NCBI GenBank assembly: GCA_963777565.1
Contig: CAVZQZ010000007.1
Coordinates: 62,001 to 126,000, forward strand
Length of the DNA stretch: 64,000 nucleotides
Reading direction: 5' to 3'
Source: CALMEC01 sp963777565
Lineage (GTDB): Bacteria > Actinomycetota > Thermoleophilia > Miltoncostaeales > Miltoncostaeaceae
Within the stretch, counting starts at the first letter, position 1. Every line of letters starts with the position of its first letter. Both the position numbers and the translations under genes were made by a program. This document shows, piece by piece, positions 10,106 to 17,914 of this stretch. Below the pieces are notes generated by a model, which did no database searches, was not told where the DNA came from, and saw only the letters and a program-made list of their open reading frames with translations.

Positions 10106-11399
10106 GGCGCTCCCCTCCGTCGACGCCGCCCTCACCGATCCGGGCGTCGCCGAGCTGCTCGAGCACCACGCTCGCGGCCACGTCGTCGATGCGGTCCGGG
10201 CCGCGCTCGCCGACCGCCGCGAGCGGCGCACGGGGGCGGCGGGGCTCGCCGCCGACGTCCGTGCTGCCCTGCGCCCCTCGATGCGCCGCGCGATCAACGC
10301 GACGGGTGTGGTGCTGCACACGAACCTCGGCCGTGCTCCCCTCGCCGACGACGCCATCGCCGCCGCCACCGCGGCCGCCGGGTACGGGACGCTCGAATGG
10401 AACGCCGACACCGGTGAGCGGGGTTCCCGCCATGACCACGTCGTGGCCCATCTGCAGGCGCTCACCGGCGCCGAGGCGGCCTGTGTCGCGAACACGAACG
10501 CAGCGGGCGTGCTGCTGGCGCTCGTCGCGCTCGCATCGGGCAAGGAGGTCATCGTCTCGCGCGGCCAGCTCGTTGAGATCGGCGGCGGCTTCCGGGTTCC
10601 CGAGGTGCTGCGGGCAAGCGGCTGCCGGCTCGTGGAGGTCGGCACCACGAACAAGACCCGCGTCGCCGACTACGAGCAGGCGATCGGCAGCGAGACGGCG
10701 GCGATCCTGCGCGTGCACCCGTCGAACTTCCGGGTGGTCGGGTTCACCGAGGAGGCGGGCCTCACCGAGCTCGTGGAGCTCGGCCGCCTCCGCGGGCTCG
10801 CCGTGATCGACGACCTCGGCAGCGGTGCCCTCGTCGACGACCCGGCGTACCGTGACGAGCCCGACGTCCGCAGCAGCGTCGGCGCCGGGGTCGACGTTGC
10901 CTGCTTCAGTGGCGACAAGCTGCTCGGCGGTCCCCAAGCCGGGATCCTCGTCGGCACGCACGACGCGATCCGGCGCTGCAAGGCGCACCCACTCATGCGC
11001 GCGCTGCGCCCCGACAAGCTCACGGTCGCCGCCCTCGAGGCCACGCTCGCCCTGCACCGCGACCCGGCGACAGCCCGGGAGCGAGTCCCGACACTCCGGA
11101 TGCTGTCGACGCCGCCCGACGAGCTTCGCCGCCGCGCCGAGGCACTCGCCGCCGAGGTCGGCGGCGAGGTGGTGCAGACCGTCGGCAGGGTCGGCGGCGG
11201 ATCGCTGCCGCTCGCCGAGATCGCGAGCTACGCCGTCGCACTGCCCGCACCGGACGGCGAGGACGCGATGGCGTCGGCGCTCCGAGCACTCGACCCGCCG
11301 GTCGTCGCGCGGGTCGCCGATGGGCAGGTCCTGCTCGACGTGTTGACCGTGAGCCCCGGCGAGCTCGCCGAACTCGGCCTGATGCTCGGTCGCCGGTGA
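10089..11399 (+). CDS. selA: L-seryl-tRNA(Sec) selenium transferase
   Basis: PLP enzyme that converts Ser-tRNA(Sec) to Sec-tRNA(Sec) with selenophosphate. 436 residues: N-terminal LPSVDAALTDPGVAELLEHH, RRAINATGVVLHTNLGRAPL, the cofactor region with CFSGDKLLGGPQAG (PLP lysine about 277) and RALRPDKLT. GTG start inside the end of moaE. Together with selB it shows the organism decodes UGA as selenocysteine; selC and selD are not in the window. Confidence 0.95.
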   Translation: MSDPRRALPSVDAALTDPGVAELLEHHARGHVVDAVRAALADRRERRTGAAGLAADVRAALRPSMRRAINATGVVLHTNLGRAPLADDAIAAATAAAGYGTLEWNADTGERGSRHDHVVAHLQALTGAEAACVANTNAAGVLLALVALASGKEVIVSRGQLVEIGGGFRVPEVLRASGCRLVEVGTTNKTRVADYEQAIGSETAAILRVHPSNFRVVGFTEEAGLTELVELGRLRGLAVIDDLGSGALVDDPAYRDEPDVRSSVGAGVDVACFSGDKLLGGPQAGILVGTHDAIRRCKAHPLMRALRPDKLTVAALEATLALHRDPATARERVPTLRMLSTPPDELRRRAEALAAEVGGEVVQTVGRVGGGSLPLAEIASYAVALPAPDGEDAMASALRALDPPVVARVADGQVLLDVLTVSPGELAELGLMLGRR

Positions 11400-11719
11400 C
11401 GGACGTCGCTCACCTCCAGGCGATCGCGGACGGCCCCGATGCCGATGCCGCCGCCGTCGCGCTCGTCGAGCTCGGGCTGGCGCACCGCACGGCCGGTCGG
11501 CCGGATCTCGCCGAGGCCGCCTTCATCCGGGTGATCGACACCGGCCACGAGGGGCAGGCCCCCCGCGCCGCGTTCGAGCTGGCGCAGCTCTACGAGGAAC
11601 ACGGCGACTCGGAAGGTGCGCGGGACGCGTACCGGTATGTGCTGGAGGCGGGCGGTCACGGCCTCGTGGGGCCCGCGGCATGCGGCCTGCGCCGGCTGAG
11701 CGGAGCACCCAGGGAGTGA
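11396..11719 (+). CDS. Small TPR-like protein between selA and selB
   Basis: 107 residues built of helix pairs resembling two to three tetratricopeptide repeats: AVALVELGLAHRTAGRPDLA EAAFIRVIDTG and AAFELAQLYEEHGDSEGARD AYRYVLEAG. GTG start overlaps the selA stop by 4 bp, and its stop overlaps the selB GTG by 4 bp, so it is fixed in the operon and probably translated with both. TPR proteins usually scaffold protein contacts. A role in SelA/SelB assembly is inference only; I know of no characterised partner. Confidence 0.72.
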   Translation: MTDVAHLQAIADGPDADAAAVALVELGLAHRTAGRPDLAEAAFIRVIDTGHEGQAPRAAFELAQLYEEHGDSEGARDAYRYVLEAGGHGLVGPAACGLRRLSGAPRE

Positions 11720-13533
11720 AGGACGTGCCGATCGTGCTGGGCACCGCTGGGCACGTCGACCACGGCAAGACGGCGCTGGTGCTCGCGCTCACAGGACGCG
11801 ACACCGACCGGCTGCCAGAGGAGAAGGCGCGGGGGATCTCAATCGCCCTCGGGTTCGCGCCGTTCGAGCTGTCGTCCGGGCGGCGGGTGAGTCTGGTGGA
11901 CGTGCCGGGCCACGAACGGTTCGTGCGGCACATGGTCGCGGGCGCAAGCGGGGTGGACGGGTACCTGCTCTGCGTCGCCGCCGACGACGGCGTGATGCCC
12001 CAGACGGTGGAGCACATCGCCGTCCTGCGCCTGCTGGGCGTGGACGACGGCGTCGTGGCCGTGACGAAATGCGACCTGGCTGACCCCGCCCGAGCAATCG
12101 CCGAGGTGCGCGAGCTGGTCGGCGCGTCGCCGGAGGTCGTCACAGTGTCAGCGGTCACAGGAGCGGGGCTTCCCGAGTTGCGCGGCGCCCTCGGAAGGCT
12201 CGCCGAGCGGACCCGGCGGCGGACGGGCGGGGGGCGACCGCGCCTCTTCGTCGATCGCGCGTTCTCGGTGGCCGGTGCCGGAACGGTGGTCACGGGCACG
12301 CTCTGGGGCGACCCGATGGACGCCGGAGACCGCGTCGAGATCGTCCCCGGAGGTCGCACCGGCCGCGTGCGGGGACTGCAGGTGCACGACGAGACGGTCG
12401 CCCGCGCCGACGGCGGACGCGTGGCGCTGAACCTCGGCGGGATCGACCGCGACCATGCGCCACGTGGATCGTGCGTCGTCCGGACGGCGGACGGCTGGCG
12501 GCCCACCACCATGCTGGACGTCGCCGTCGACTGGCTCGCCGAGGCCGGCACGTCGCTTCGCACCCGCCGCCGGCTGCAGGCCTTCCTCGGGACGACGGAG
12601 GTATCCGCCACGTGCGTGCTGCTCGAGGGCGACGAGCTCCCGCCGGGCGGGCGCGGGTACGCCCAGCTCCGTCTCGACGCGGAGGTTGCCGCAGACACGG
12701 GCGACCGTCTCGTGCTGCGCTCCGCCGAGCGACGCACCGTCGGCGGAGCGACGGTAATCGACCCGGCGCCCGCCCGGCATGGACGGGGGTCGGGGGCGGC
12801 CGCCCGGCTGGCGCTGCTGGAGCGGGCCGACCCGGACGCCCTGCTGCGGCTTCGGATCGTCGAGGCGGGCGCCGCGGGCGCCTTCGTCGAGGAGTCCGAG
12901 CGGGCTGCGGTCGAGGACGCCGGGGGAGTGCTCCTGCGGGACGACCTCGCCGTCGACCGGCCGATCGTCGACGAGGCGAGTTTCCGGCTGCTGGCAGCGC
13001 TGCAGCCCGGCGGGCTGGCGCTCGCCGACGCGCACCGCGCCTGCGGCCTCGGCGTCGGTGCCGCTGAATCGCTGGTCGACGCCCTGGCCCGAGAGGGAAG
13101 AATCGTCCGCGACGGGGCCCGCGTCGCGATTGCGGGCGCCGTCGCGCGGAGCGCGCTCGTCGATGAGGTGGGCAGGCTCCTGCAGGAGGCCGGCCTGCGT
13201 CCCCCCGGCCCCGCGGAGCTCGGCGAGCGCCTCGGCGTCGACCAGGCGCACCTCGACGTCGCGGTGCGGGAGCTGCGCAACGAGGGCGCGGTCGTCGGCG
13301 CCGGCGGCCTTTGGTTCGACGCCGCCGCCGCGGCAACCGCAAGACAGCAGGCCGCCGAGGTGCTCGCGAACGGCCCGATGTCCATTGGCGAGCTCCGTGA
13401 TCTGTGGGGCGTGGGGCGCCGGCACGCGCTCGCGCTCGCGGCGCACCTCGACGCCAGCGGCCTCACCCGCCGCGTCGGCGACGAGCGCGTGCTGCGTCGC
13501 GGAGCAATAACATCAGGCGATGGCAAGCACTGA
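11716..13533 (+). CDS. selB: Selenocysteine-specific elongation factor SelB
   Basis: 605 residues. The GTPase domain has G1 GHVDHGKT (12-19), EEKARGISIALGF (switch I), DVPGHE (G3) and TKCD (G4). EF-Tu-like domains II and III follow, then C-terminal winged-helix repeats (about 380-605; FRLLAALQPGGLALADAHRA, RPPGPAELGERLGVDQAHLD, MSIGELRDLWGVGRRHALAL) that bind the SECIS hairpin. It delivers Sec-tRNA to UGA codons. GTG at 11716 was chosen because it overlaps the preceding stop and lies just before the G1 strand. Confidence 0.95.
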   Translation: MKDVPIVLGTAGHVDHGKTALVLALTGRDTDRLPEEKARGISIALGFAPFELSSGRRVSLVDVPGHERFVRHMVAGASGVDGYLLCVAADDGVMPQTVEHIAVLRLLGVDDGVVAVTKCDLADPARAIAEVRELVGASPEVVTVSAVTGAGLPELRGALGRLAERTRRRTGGGRPRLFVDRAFSVAGAGTVVTGTLWGDPMDAGDRVEIVPGGRTGRVRGLQVHDETVARADGGRVALNLGGIDRDHAPRGSCVVRTADGWRPTTMLDVAVDWLAEAGTSLRTRRRLQAFLGTTEVSATCVLLEGDELPPGGRGYAQLRLDAEVAADTGDRLVLRSAERRTVGGATVIDPAPARHGRGSGAAARLALLERADPDALLRLRIVEAGAAGAFVEESERAAVEDAGGVLLRDDLAVDRPIVDEASFRLLAALQPGGLALADAHRACGLGVGAAESLVDALAREGRIVRDGARVAIAGAVARSALVDEVGRLLQEAGLRPPGPAELGERLGVDQAHLDVAVRELRNEGAVVGAGGLWFDAAAAATARQQAAEVLANGPMSIGELRDLWGVGRRHALALAAHLDASGLTRRVGDERVLRRGAITSGDGKH

Positions 13534-13915
13534 GGAAGAGCGCACCGATCGCCCGCAGATCGGCGTCATCGAGCCGGAGGTCATCAGGATCGAGCCGCCC
13601 GAAGAGGAACTGTGGACCGACGACTCCGACGTCGACTACACCGGCTGGTTCTGCGTCCGCACCAACCCGTGGCCATGCCCGGCGGACGGATGCTCGTTCG
13701 TGGCGATGTTCCTCACCGCCGCGCACCTCGTGATCGTCTGGCCCGAGCGCGACGACCCCAACCTGCTTCGCCACAGCGTGGTCGCCCGGGACGTGGGACG
13801 CAACCCCAAGATCGAGCAATACGAGTCGTCATTCGGGCCGGCGTGCTCGTACTACCAGTGGGAGGCAGCCGGGAACCCCGTGCACGGCGTGCGCGCGCCG
13901 GAATCGAAGAGCTGA
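13520..13915 (+). CDS. Conserved hypothetical protein (131 aa) with CP-x4-C pair
   Basis: 131 residues, acidic N-terminus (EEERTDRPQIGVIEPEVIRI), then YTGWFCVRTNPWPCPADGCS FVAMFLTAAHLVIVWPERDD PNLL and YESSFGPACSYYQWEAAGNP. The three cysteines of FCVRTNPWPCPADGC plus ACSYY suggest a metal or disulfide site, and the core strand-helix pattern looks globular. Family not recognised. It overlaps the end of selB by 14 bp and precedes the GCS2-type ligase gene, so it may be cotranscribed with either. Confidence 0.72.
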   Translation: MASTEEERTDRPQIGVIEPEVIRIEPPEEELWTDDSDVDYTGWFCVRTNPWPCPADGCSFVAMFLTAAHLVIVWPERDDPNLLRHSVVARDVGRNPKIEQYESSFGPACSYYQWEAAGNPVHGVRAPESKS

Positions 13916-13923
13916 CCGGCAGG

Positions 13924-15027
13924 GTGGAGCACAACTTCACATCGACCGGCTACACCGTCGGGATCGAGGAGGAGCTCATGATCCTCGACGCCGGCACGCT
14001 CGATCTGGTCAGCGCCATCGAGGAGCTGCTCGGGCCGTCCGCCCACGGCGACGTCAAGCCGGAGCTCATGGAGTCGGTGCTCGAAATCTCGACCGACCCG
14101 TGCAGGACCATCGCGCAGGCCGGCGACCAGCTGCGGGAGCTGCGCGCGTCGGTTGCCTCGCGCGCCGCGCCGCTCGGGTATGCGATCGGCGCCGCCGGCA
14201 CCCACCCCTTCGCGCGGTGGGAGGACCAGCGCATCGTGGCGCGACCGCGGTACCGGGATCTCATCAGCGCGCTGAGATTCGTCGCCCGGCAGGAGCTGAT
14301 CTTCGGGATGCACGTCCACGTCGGGCTCGACGACCCTGAGAAGGCGATCTGCGTGGCGAACGGAATGCGGCTGCACGTGCCGGCCCTGCTCGCGCTCTCC
14401 GCGAATTCGCCCTTCTGGCGGGGCGACGCGACGGGACTCGCGTCGACGCGCATGCCGATCTTCCGGGCGTTCCCCCGGGTGGGGATCCCCCCGTACTACG
14501 AGGACTGGGACGACTACCAGCGGCGCATCGCGTTCCAGGTCGAGTCGGGCGTGATCGAGGACTACACGTACCTCTGGTACGACGTGCGGCCCCATCCGGT
14601 CCTTGGGACGGTGGAGATCCGGGCGATGGACGCCCAGACCCGTCTCGAGCACACCCTCGGCATCGGCGCGCTCGTGCAGTCGCTCGTCCGGAAGCTCGCG
14701 ACCGACTGGGAGTCCGGATCGATGCCGGACCAGTTTCCGTACGAGATGCTCGACGAGAACCGCTGGCTCGCCGCGCGGCATGGACTGCGCGGCGAGATCG
14801 TCGACCTGCCCTCGACCGAGCGGATCGCGACGAAAGCCCTCATCAAGCGCCTGCTCGAGGAGTTGGCCGATCACGCACGTGACCTCGGGTGCGCCGACGA
14901 GCTCGCGGCAGTCACCGATCTGCTCGACCACGGCAACGGCGCGCAGCGCCAGGTGGTCGTCTACGAAGCCAACCGGGACCTGCGCGAGCTGATGGCGGAG
15001 ATCGTGGCGGCGACGAGCGAGGTCTGA
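13924..15027 (+). CDS. GCS2-type carboxylate-amine ligase (YbdK family)
   Basis: 367 residues, close to the usual ~370. It starts with FTSTGYTVGIEEELMILDAG; the ExE nucleotide/metal motif (GIEEELMIL), PELMESVLEISTDPC, GTHPFARWEDQRI, GMHVHVGLDD, WYDVRPHPVLGTVEIRAMD and LAARHGLRGEIVD are the family blocks. Members have weak glutamate-cysteine ligase activity in vitro or unknown amide-forming roles. The GTG at 13924 has no clear ribosome binding site and lies 8 nt after the previous stop, so translational coupling is likely. Confidence 0.88.
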   Translation: MEHNFTSTGYTVGIEEELMILDAGTLDLVSAIEELLGPSAHGDVKPELMESVLEISTDPCRTIAQAGDQLRELRASVASRAAPLGYAIGAAGTHPFARWEDQRIVARPRYRDLISALRFVARQELIFGMHVHVGLDDPEKAICVANGMRLHVPALLALSANSPFWRGDATGLASTRMPIFRAFPRVGIPPYYEDWDDYQRRIAFQVESGVIEDYTYLWYDVRPHPVLGTVEIRAMDAQTRLEHTLGIGALVQSLVRKLATDWESGSMPDQFPYEMLDENRWLAARHGLRGEIVDLPSTERIATKALIKRLLEELADHARDLGCADELAAVTDLLDHGNGAQRQVVVYEANRDLRELMAEIVAATSEV

Positions 15028-15140
15028 CCCGGCGATCAGCCTGATGCTCAGGCGATCCGTGAATCGTCACGACGTGCCGGGGCGCAGGCGACCGTCCGAC
15101 GTTGAGCCGGCCGAGGCGGAATGCTGCTCGCCCGCGCCGA

Positions 15141-15396
15141 TCAGTGCCCCCCGAGTAGGGCTTGCCGTCGGCGGCGGGCGGGGTCGCCCGGCCGATGAAG
15201 CCGACGAGGGCGATGAGCGTGACCACATACGGGAGGGCCTTCAGCAGGTCCGGGTTGATGCCGACGCCGCCGAGGCGGTCGGCGAGCGCAAGCGAGAGCC
15301 CGAACGCTGCGCTCCGAGAACATCCCGCCGAGTGTCGCCAGCGTCAGAGGCGTTCCCGCGCGGAGCATGGCCGCGAACAAGCCGGCATCACGACGT
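15141..15396 (-). pseudogene. Remnant of a nucleoside/simple-sugar ABC permease with internal deletion
   Basis: On the minus strand one frame gives GLFAAMLRAGTPLTLATLGG MFSERS, the N-terminus of YufQ-type permeases. About 10 codons later another frame gives FGLSLALADRLGGVGINPDL LKALPYVVTLIALVGFIGRA TPPAADGKPY, their C-terminus. The ~220 residues between (all central membrane helices) are missing and the junction near 15310 is out of frame. So the gene is deleted internally, not merely frameshifted. No partner subunits (ATPase, BMP lipoprotein) are nearby. Confidence 0.7.
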
Positions 15397-15518
15397 CCTC
15401 GAGGGTGGCCACATCCGCACGCGTGGCCTGGAGGGCCAGTCGTCCGCAGAGCACGGCCGCGGTGATGGCCCACCACCCCTGGGCCCGCAGTTTGCGCGGT
15501 GGGCGGGCCTTCGCCGGC
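15397..15518. other. Spacer with no recognisable gene
   Basis: Between the permease remnant and the CHAD operon. The minus strand reads WWAITAAVLCGRLALQATRA DVATLEDVV before the permease N-terminus; it may be the degraded end of another gene of the same lost cluster, but nothing is recognisable. Confidence 0.3.
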
Positions 15519-16106
15519 TCAGATTCCGAGCGCGCGCTCGAGCCGGCGCCGGAAGCGCTCGGCCCCGAGCCGGCGCCACTCCACGAGGAAGCGCTCGTAC
15601 AGCTCGTCGCGCTCCACGGTGCGCCTGGCGAGCAGGGCCTCGATGCCTGGGCGCTCCGACGCCGTGCCCGCCGCGTCGAGCTGCGCCCGGAACCGCTCGA
15701 ACGCCTGCTCGCGCTGCACGCGGCCGCGGCGGCCGACCGTGCCGGTCTCACGGAGGAGGGCCCGAGCGGCAGCCGCATCCCGCTCCGCCAGGCGCTCGAG
15801 GTGGTCCTGCAGCATGGGAACCTGGACGTCCCGGTCGTGAATGTCGCCAAGCAGGTCCTGCATCACCTTGACCTCGTCGATGAAGGGCTCGAGGTCGGCC
15901 GTGAATCCGACCTGGAAGATCTCGAGGAGGTACCGCAGGCGCTTGAACGCGATGCGCATGTCGTGGAGCTCGCGCACCCGACCGGGGTGGGTCACGTGAG
16001 GTGCGTACGACCAGACCTCGTCGATCCGCACGGCCAGGATCCGCCGCGCATTCGGCCGCAGTCGCCGGCTCGGGTCGAGTCCGTGGATGCGGGCGGGCTT
16101 CGCCAT
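15519..16106 (-). CDS. CHAD domain protein (distal copy)
   Basis: 195 residues of the conserved-histidine alpha-helical domain: RILAVRIDEVWSYAPHVTHP then VRELHDMRIAFKRLRYLLEI, DLLGDIHDRDVQ and ERFLVEWRRLGAERFRRRLE. Basic, helical CHAD proteins bind polyphosphate and associate with polyP granules in several bacteria. Here no CYTH domain is fused. ATG 16106 lies 2 nt after the stop of a second CHAD gene, in a four-gene overlapping operon. Length is about half of a two-lobed CHAD protein, so the two neighbouring proteins may together form one. Confidence 0.85.
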   Translation of the reverse strand: MAKPARIHGLDPSRRLRPNARRILAVRIDEVWSYAPHVTHPGRVRELHDMRIAFKRLRYLLEIFQVGFTADLEPFIDEVKVMQDLLGDIHDRDVQVPMLQDHLERLAERDAAAARALLRETGTVGRRGRVQREQAFERFRAQLDAAGTASERPGIEALLARRTVERDELYERFLVEWRRLGAERFRRRLERALGI

Positions 16107-16108
16107 CG

Positions 16109-16624
16109 CTACCCGCTCGGGGGCTTCGTCTCGAGCCGCTCGACGTCCACTCCCGTCGCACGCCCGACCCACCGCTCGAACCGCGGGCCGAATTCATCTT
16201 GTTCGATGCGCGCGAGCAGGCCGGCGATGTGGACCGCCTCCTCGGCGCGACGCTCGCGGTACTCGAGGATCAGCGCCTCGACCCCGACTCGCTCGGCGGG
16301 GGTCATGTCGTCGAGAAGCGCCATGAGGCCTTCCATCGCGACATCGAGATCCCGCGCCGCGCCGAGCGTGTCGGTGACCTCCTTGACCACCTTGAGTCGC
16401 TTGCGGAACGACGACGCCGGGAACGCCGCCGCGAACGCGTCCATCGCGGCCCGCAGTCGCCGTGACGAGACGCGCATGGCGTGGAGCTCCTCGATGTCTT
16501 CGCCGGCGATGGTCCCGGGCCCGTAGCTCATCATCTCGCGCCAGCGCGTGACGATGATGCGCCCCGCGGCGTCGGCGAAGTGGGCATTCTGATGGAGTCC
16601 TGGCACATCCCAGGCCTTCGCCAT
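16109..16624 (-). CDS. CHAD domain protein (proximal copy)
   Basis: 171 residues: FADAAGRIIVTRWREMMSYG, IEELHAMRVSSRRLRAAMDA FAAAFP, VTDTLGAARDLDVAMEGLMA and RIEQDEFGPRFERWVG. The HAMRVSSRRLR segment is the histidine/arginine helix of CHAD domains. ATG overlaps the stop of the RHH-like gene by 1 nt (TGATG). Paired with the following CHAD gene, it may be the split N-lobe of a polyphosphate-binding protein; that is inference. Confidence 0.85.
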   Translation of the reverse strand: MAKAWDVPGLHQNAHFADAAGRIIVTRWREMMSYGPGTIAGEDIEELHAMRVSSRRLRAAMDAFAAAFPASSFRKRLKVVKEVTDTLGAARDLDVAMEGLMALLDDMTPAERVGVEALILEYRERRAEEAVHIAGLLARIEQDEFGPRFERWVGRATGVDVERLETKPPSG

Positions 16625-16938
16625 CAGATGGTGTGCCCGATCAGAACGGCGCCGCGCACCGCGTCGCGGAGATCGGTGGGGCGCGCCATCGACGACCAGT
16701 CGACGTCGAGCTCCATGGCCAGGTCGACGGCGGCCCGGATGATGTCCTCCGGGTGGAGGCCGCCGCCTTTCGCGGCCGCGCCGCGGAGCCAGCGCACCTG
16801 GCGCTTCGACAGGCTCACCTGCGCCCGCACCGTCGCGTCGCGCCGCCGCGTGCCGATCGCCTCGGCGTCGAGCTGCCGGAACGTCGGCCTCGGGCCGGGT
16901 GCGCTGTCCAGCATCACCCGGTAGGTCACCCGGCTCAT
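16624..16938 (-). CDS. Ribbon-helix-helix-like small protein
   Basis: 104 residues. The central part ATVRAQVSLSKRQVRWLRGA then AAKGGGLHPEDIIRAAVDLA MELD has the strand-helix-helix pattern (alternating hydrophobics, then LS..Q...L, then a second helix IIRAAVDLA) of MetJ/Arc-type DNA-binding proteins. Flanks are not recognised. It starts within the ATPase gene stop (ATGA) and ends on the start of the CHAD gene, so the four genes are translationally coupled. A regulator or DNA-tethering role is inference. Confidence 0.6.
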   Translation of the reverse strand: MSRVTYRVMLDSAPGPRPTFRQLDAEAIGTRRRDATVRAQVSLSKRQVRWLRGAAAKGGGLHPEDIIRAAVDLAMELDVDWSSMARPTDLRDAVRGAVLIGHTI

Positions 16939-17792
16939 TCCGCGCCCCCTGCCTCACGTTCGATGTCGCGATCCTCGGAGAGGTCGCGGATGAGATCCTC
17001 GCCGATCTGCGTGTCGCCGCGCGCGTAGCCGACGAACAGCGCGTTCGCGCACAGCAGGTTCACGAGTCGCGGGACGCCCTCCGTCTCCTGGTGCGCGGCG
17101 GTCTCCGCCCGGCTCGAGAACAGCCGACGCGTGGCGCCGGCGACGCGCGAGCGGTGCTGGATGTACGTCGACACCTCGTCGCGGTCCATGGTGCCAAGGT
17201 GGTAACGGACGACGACCCGCTGTGCGACCTGCGGAAGCCGCCTGATGTGCGCGCCGAGCTCGGGCTGGCCGAGGAGCACCACCGGCACCGCGGGTCCGCC
17301 GCCGGAGTTCGTCAGCATGCGCAGCTCGTCGAGCGCGCGCGCGTCGAGTCGCTGCGCCTCGTCGACCACGACGACCGGCCGGCGCCCAGCCGCGACCTCG
17401 TCGGCCAGCCGGGCCCGCAGGCGCACCGCGAGGCGCCCGGCACCGCCGCCGCGCACCGGCGAATCGGCCGACGCCAGCAGCGCCGCGAGCAGTCCCGACG
17501 GCGTGCGGGGCGGGTTCGAGACGCCGACGACCGTGAAGCCGTCGGTCCCGAGCGTCTGCTCGAGCGCGCGCGCGAGCATGGTCTTTCCACACCCGACCTC
17601 GCCCGTGATCGCGACGATCCCCCCGAGCTGGGTGAGGCCGAACAGCATCCGTGCGAGCCCCTCTTGATGGGCGTCTCTGGGGAACGCGAACCGCGGCTCG
17701 GGCTCGAGCTGGAACGGCGCTTCGACGAGCCCCCACCAATCGAGATAGGGGTGGCGCGACGTGCGGGGCGGGATTGCGCGCGCATCAAGCAT
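16935..17792 (-). CDS. ExeA-like AAA ATPase
   Basis: 285 residues. The N-terminus YLDWWGLVEAPFQLEPEPRF then DAHQEGLARMLFGL is the ExeA/MshM signature; Walker A is GEVGCGKT, Walker B VVVVDEAQ, and sensor regions LLGQPEL and EGVPRLVNLLC follow. ExeA-type ATPases energise secretin or pilus assembly, and TniB-like relatives act in transposition. No secretion or transposition genes are nearby; instead an RHH-like protein and two CHAD proteins are coupled downstream. TAGTTT ends 6 nt before the ATG, a leaderless arrangement. Confidence 0.85.
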   Translation of the reverse strand: MLDARAIPPRTSRHPYLDWWGLVEAPFQLEPEPRFAFPRDAHQEGLARMLFGLTQLGGIVAITGEVGCGKTMLARALEQTLGTDGFTVVGVSNPPRTPSGLLAALLASADSPVRGGGAGRLAVRLRARLADEVAAGRRPVVVVDEAQRLDARALDELRMLTNSGGGPAVPVVLLGQPELGAHIRRLPQVAQRVVVRYHLGTMDRDEVSTYIQHRSRVAGATRRLFSSRAETAAHQETEGVPRLVNLLCANALFVGYARGDTQIGEDLIRDLSEDRDIEREAGGAE

Positions 17793-17798
17793 TTCCGC

Positions 17799-17804
17799 AA
17801 ACTA
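17799..17804 (-). promoter_or_regulatory. -10 element (TAGTTT) of a leaderless promoter for the ATPase operon
   Basis: TAGTTT on the minus strand ends 6 nt before the ATG at 17792. It would drive the whole ATPase-RHH-CHAD-CHAD operon without a 5' leader. Confidence 0.45.
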
Positions 17805-17914
17805 GCAGCGACTTCGGGCGGCAGTGATGTCAGTGCGGTGACAGCGACGACCCCGTTCGGATCCCCGCACGGGCGCCTCGTGGTAAGGTCATCGACTCGC
17901 CCGGGCGCCCGCGG

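Noticed and set aside
12148..13526. Minus-strand frames of 430-670 residues opposite selB
   Set aside because: Ser/Arg/Pro-rich antisense translations without recognisable domains; selB motifs are complete on the plus strand.
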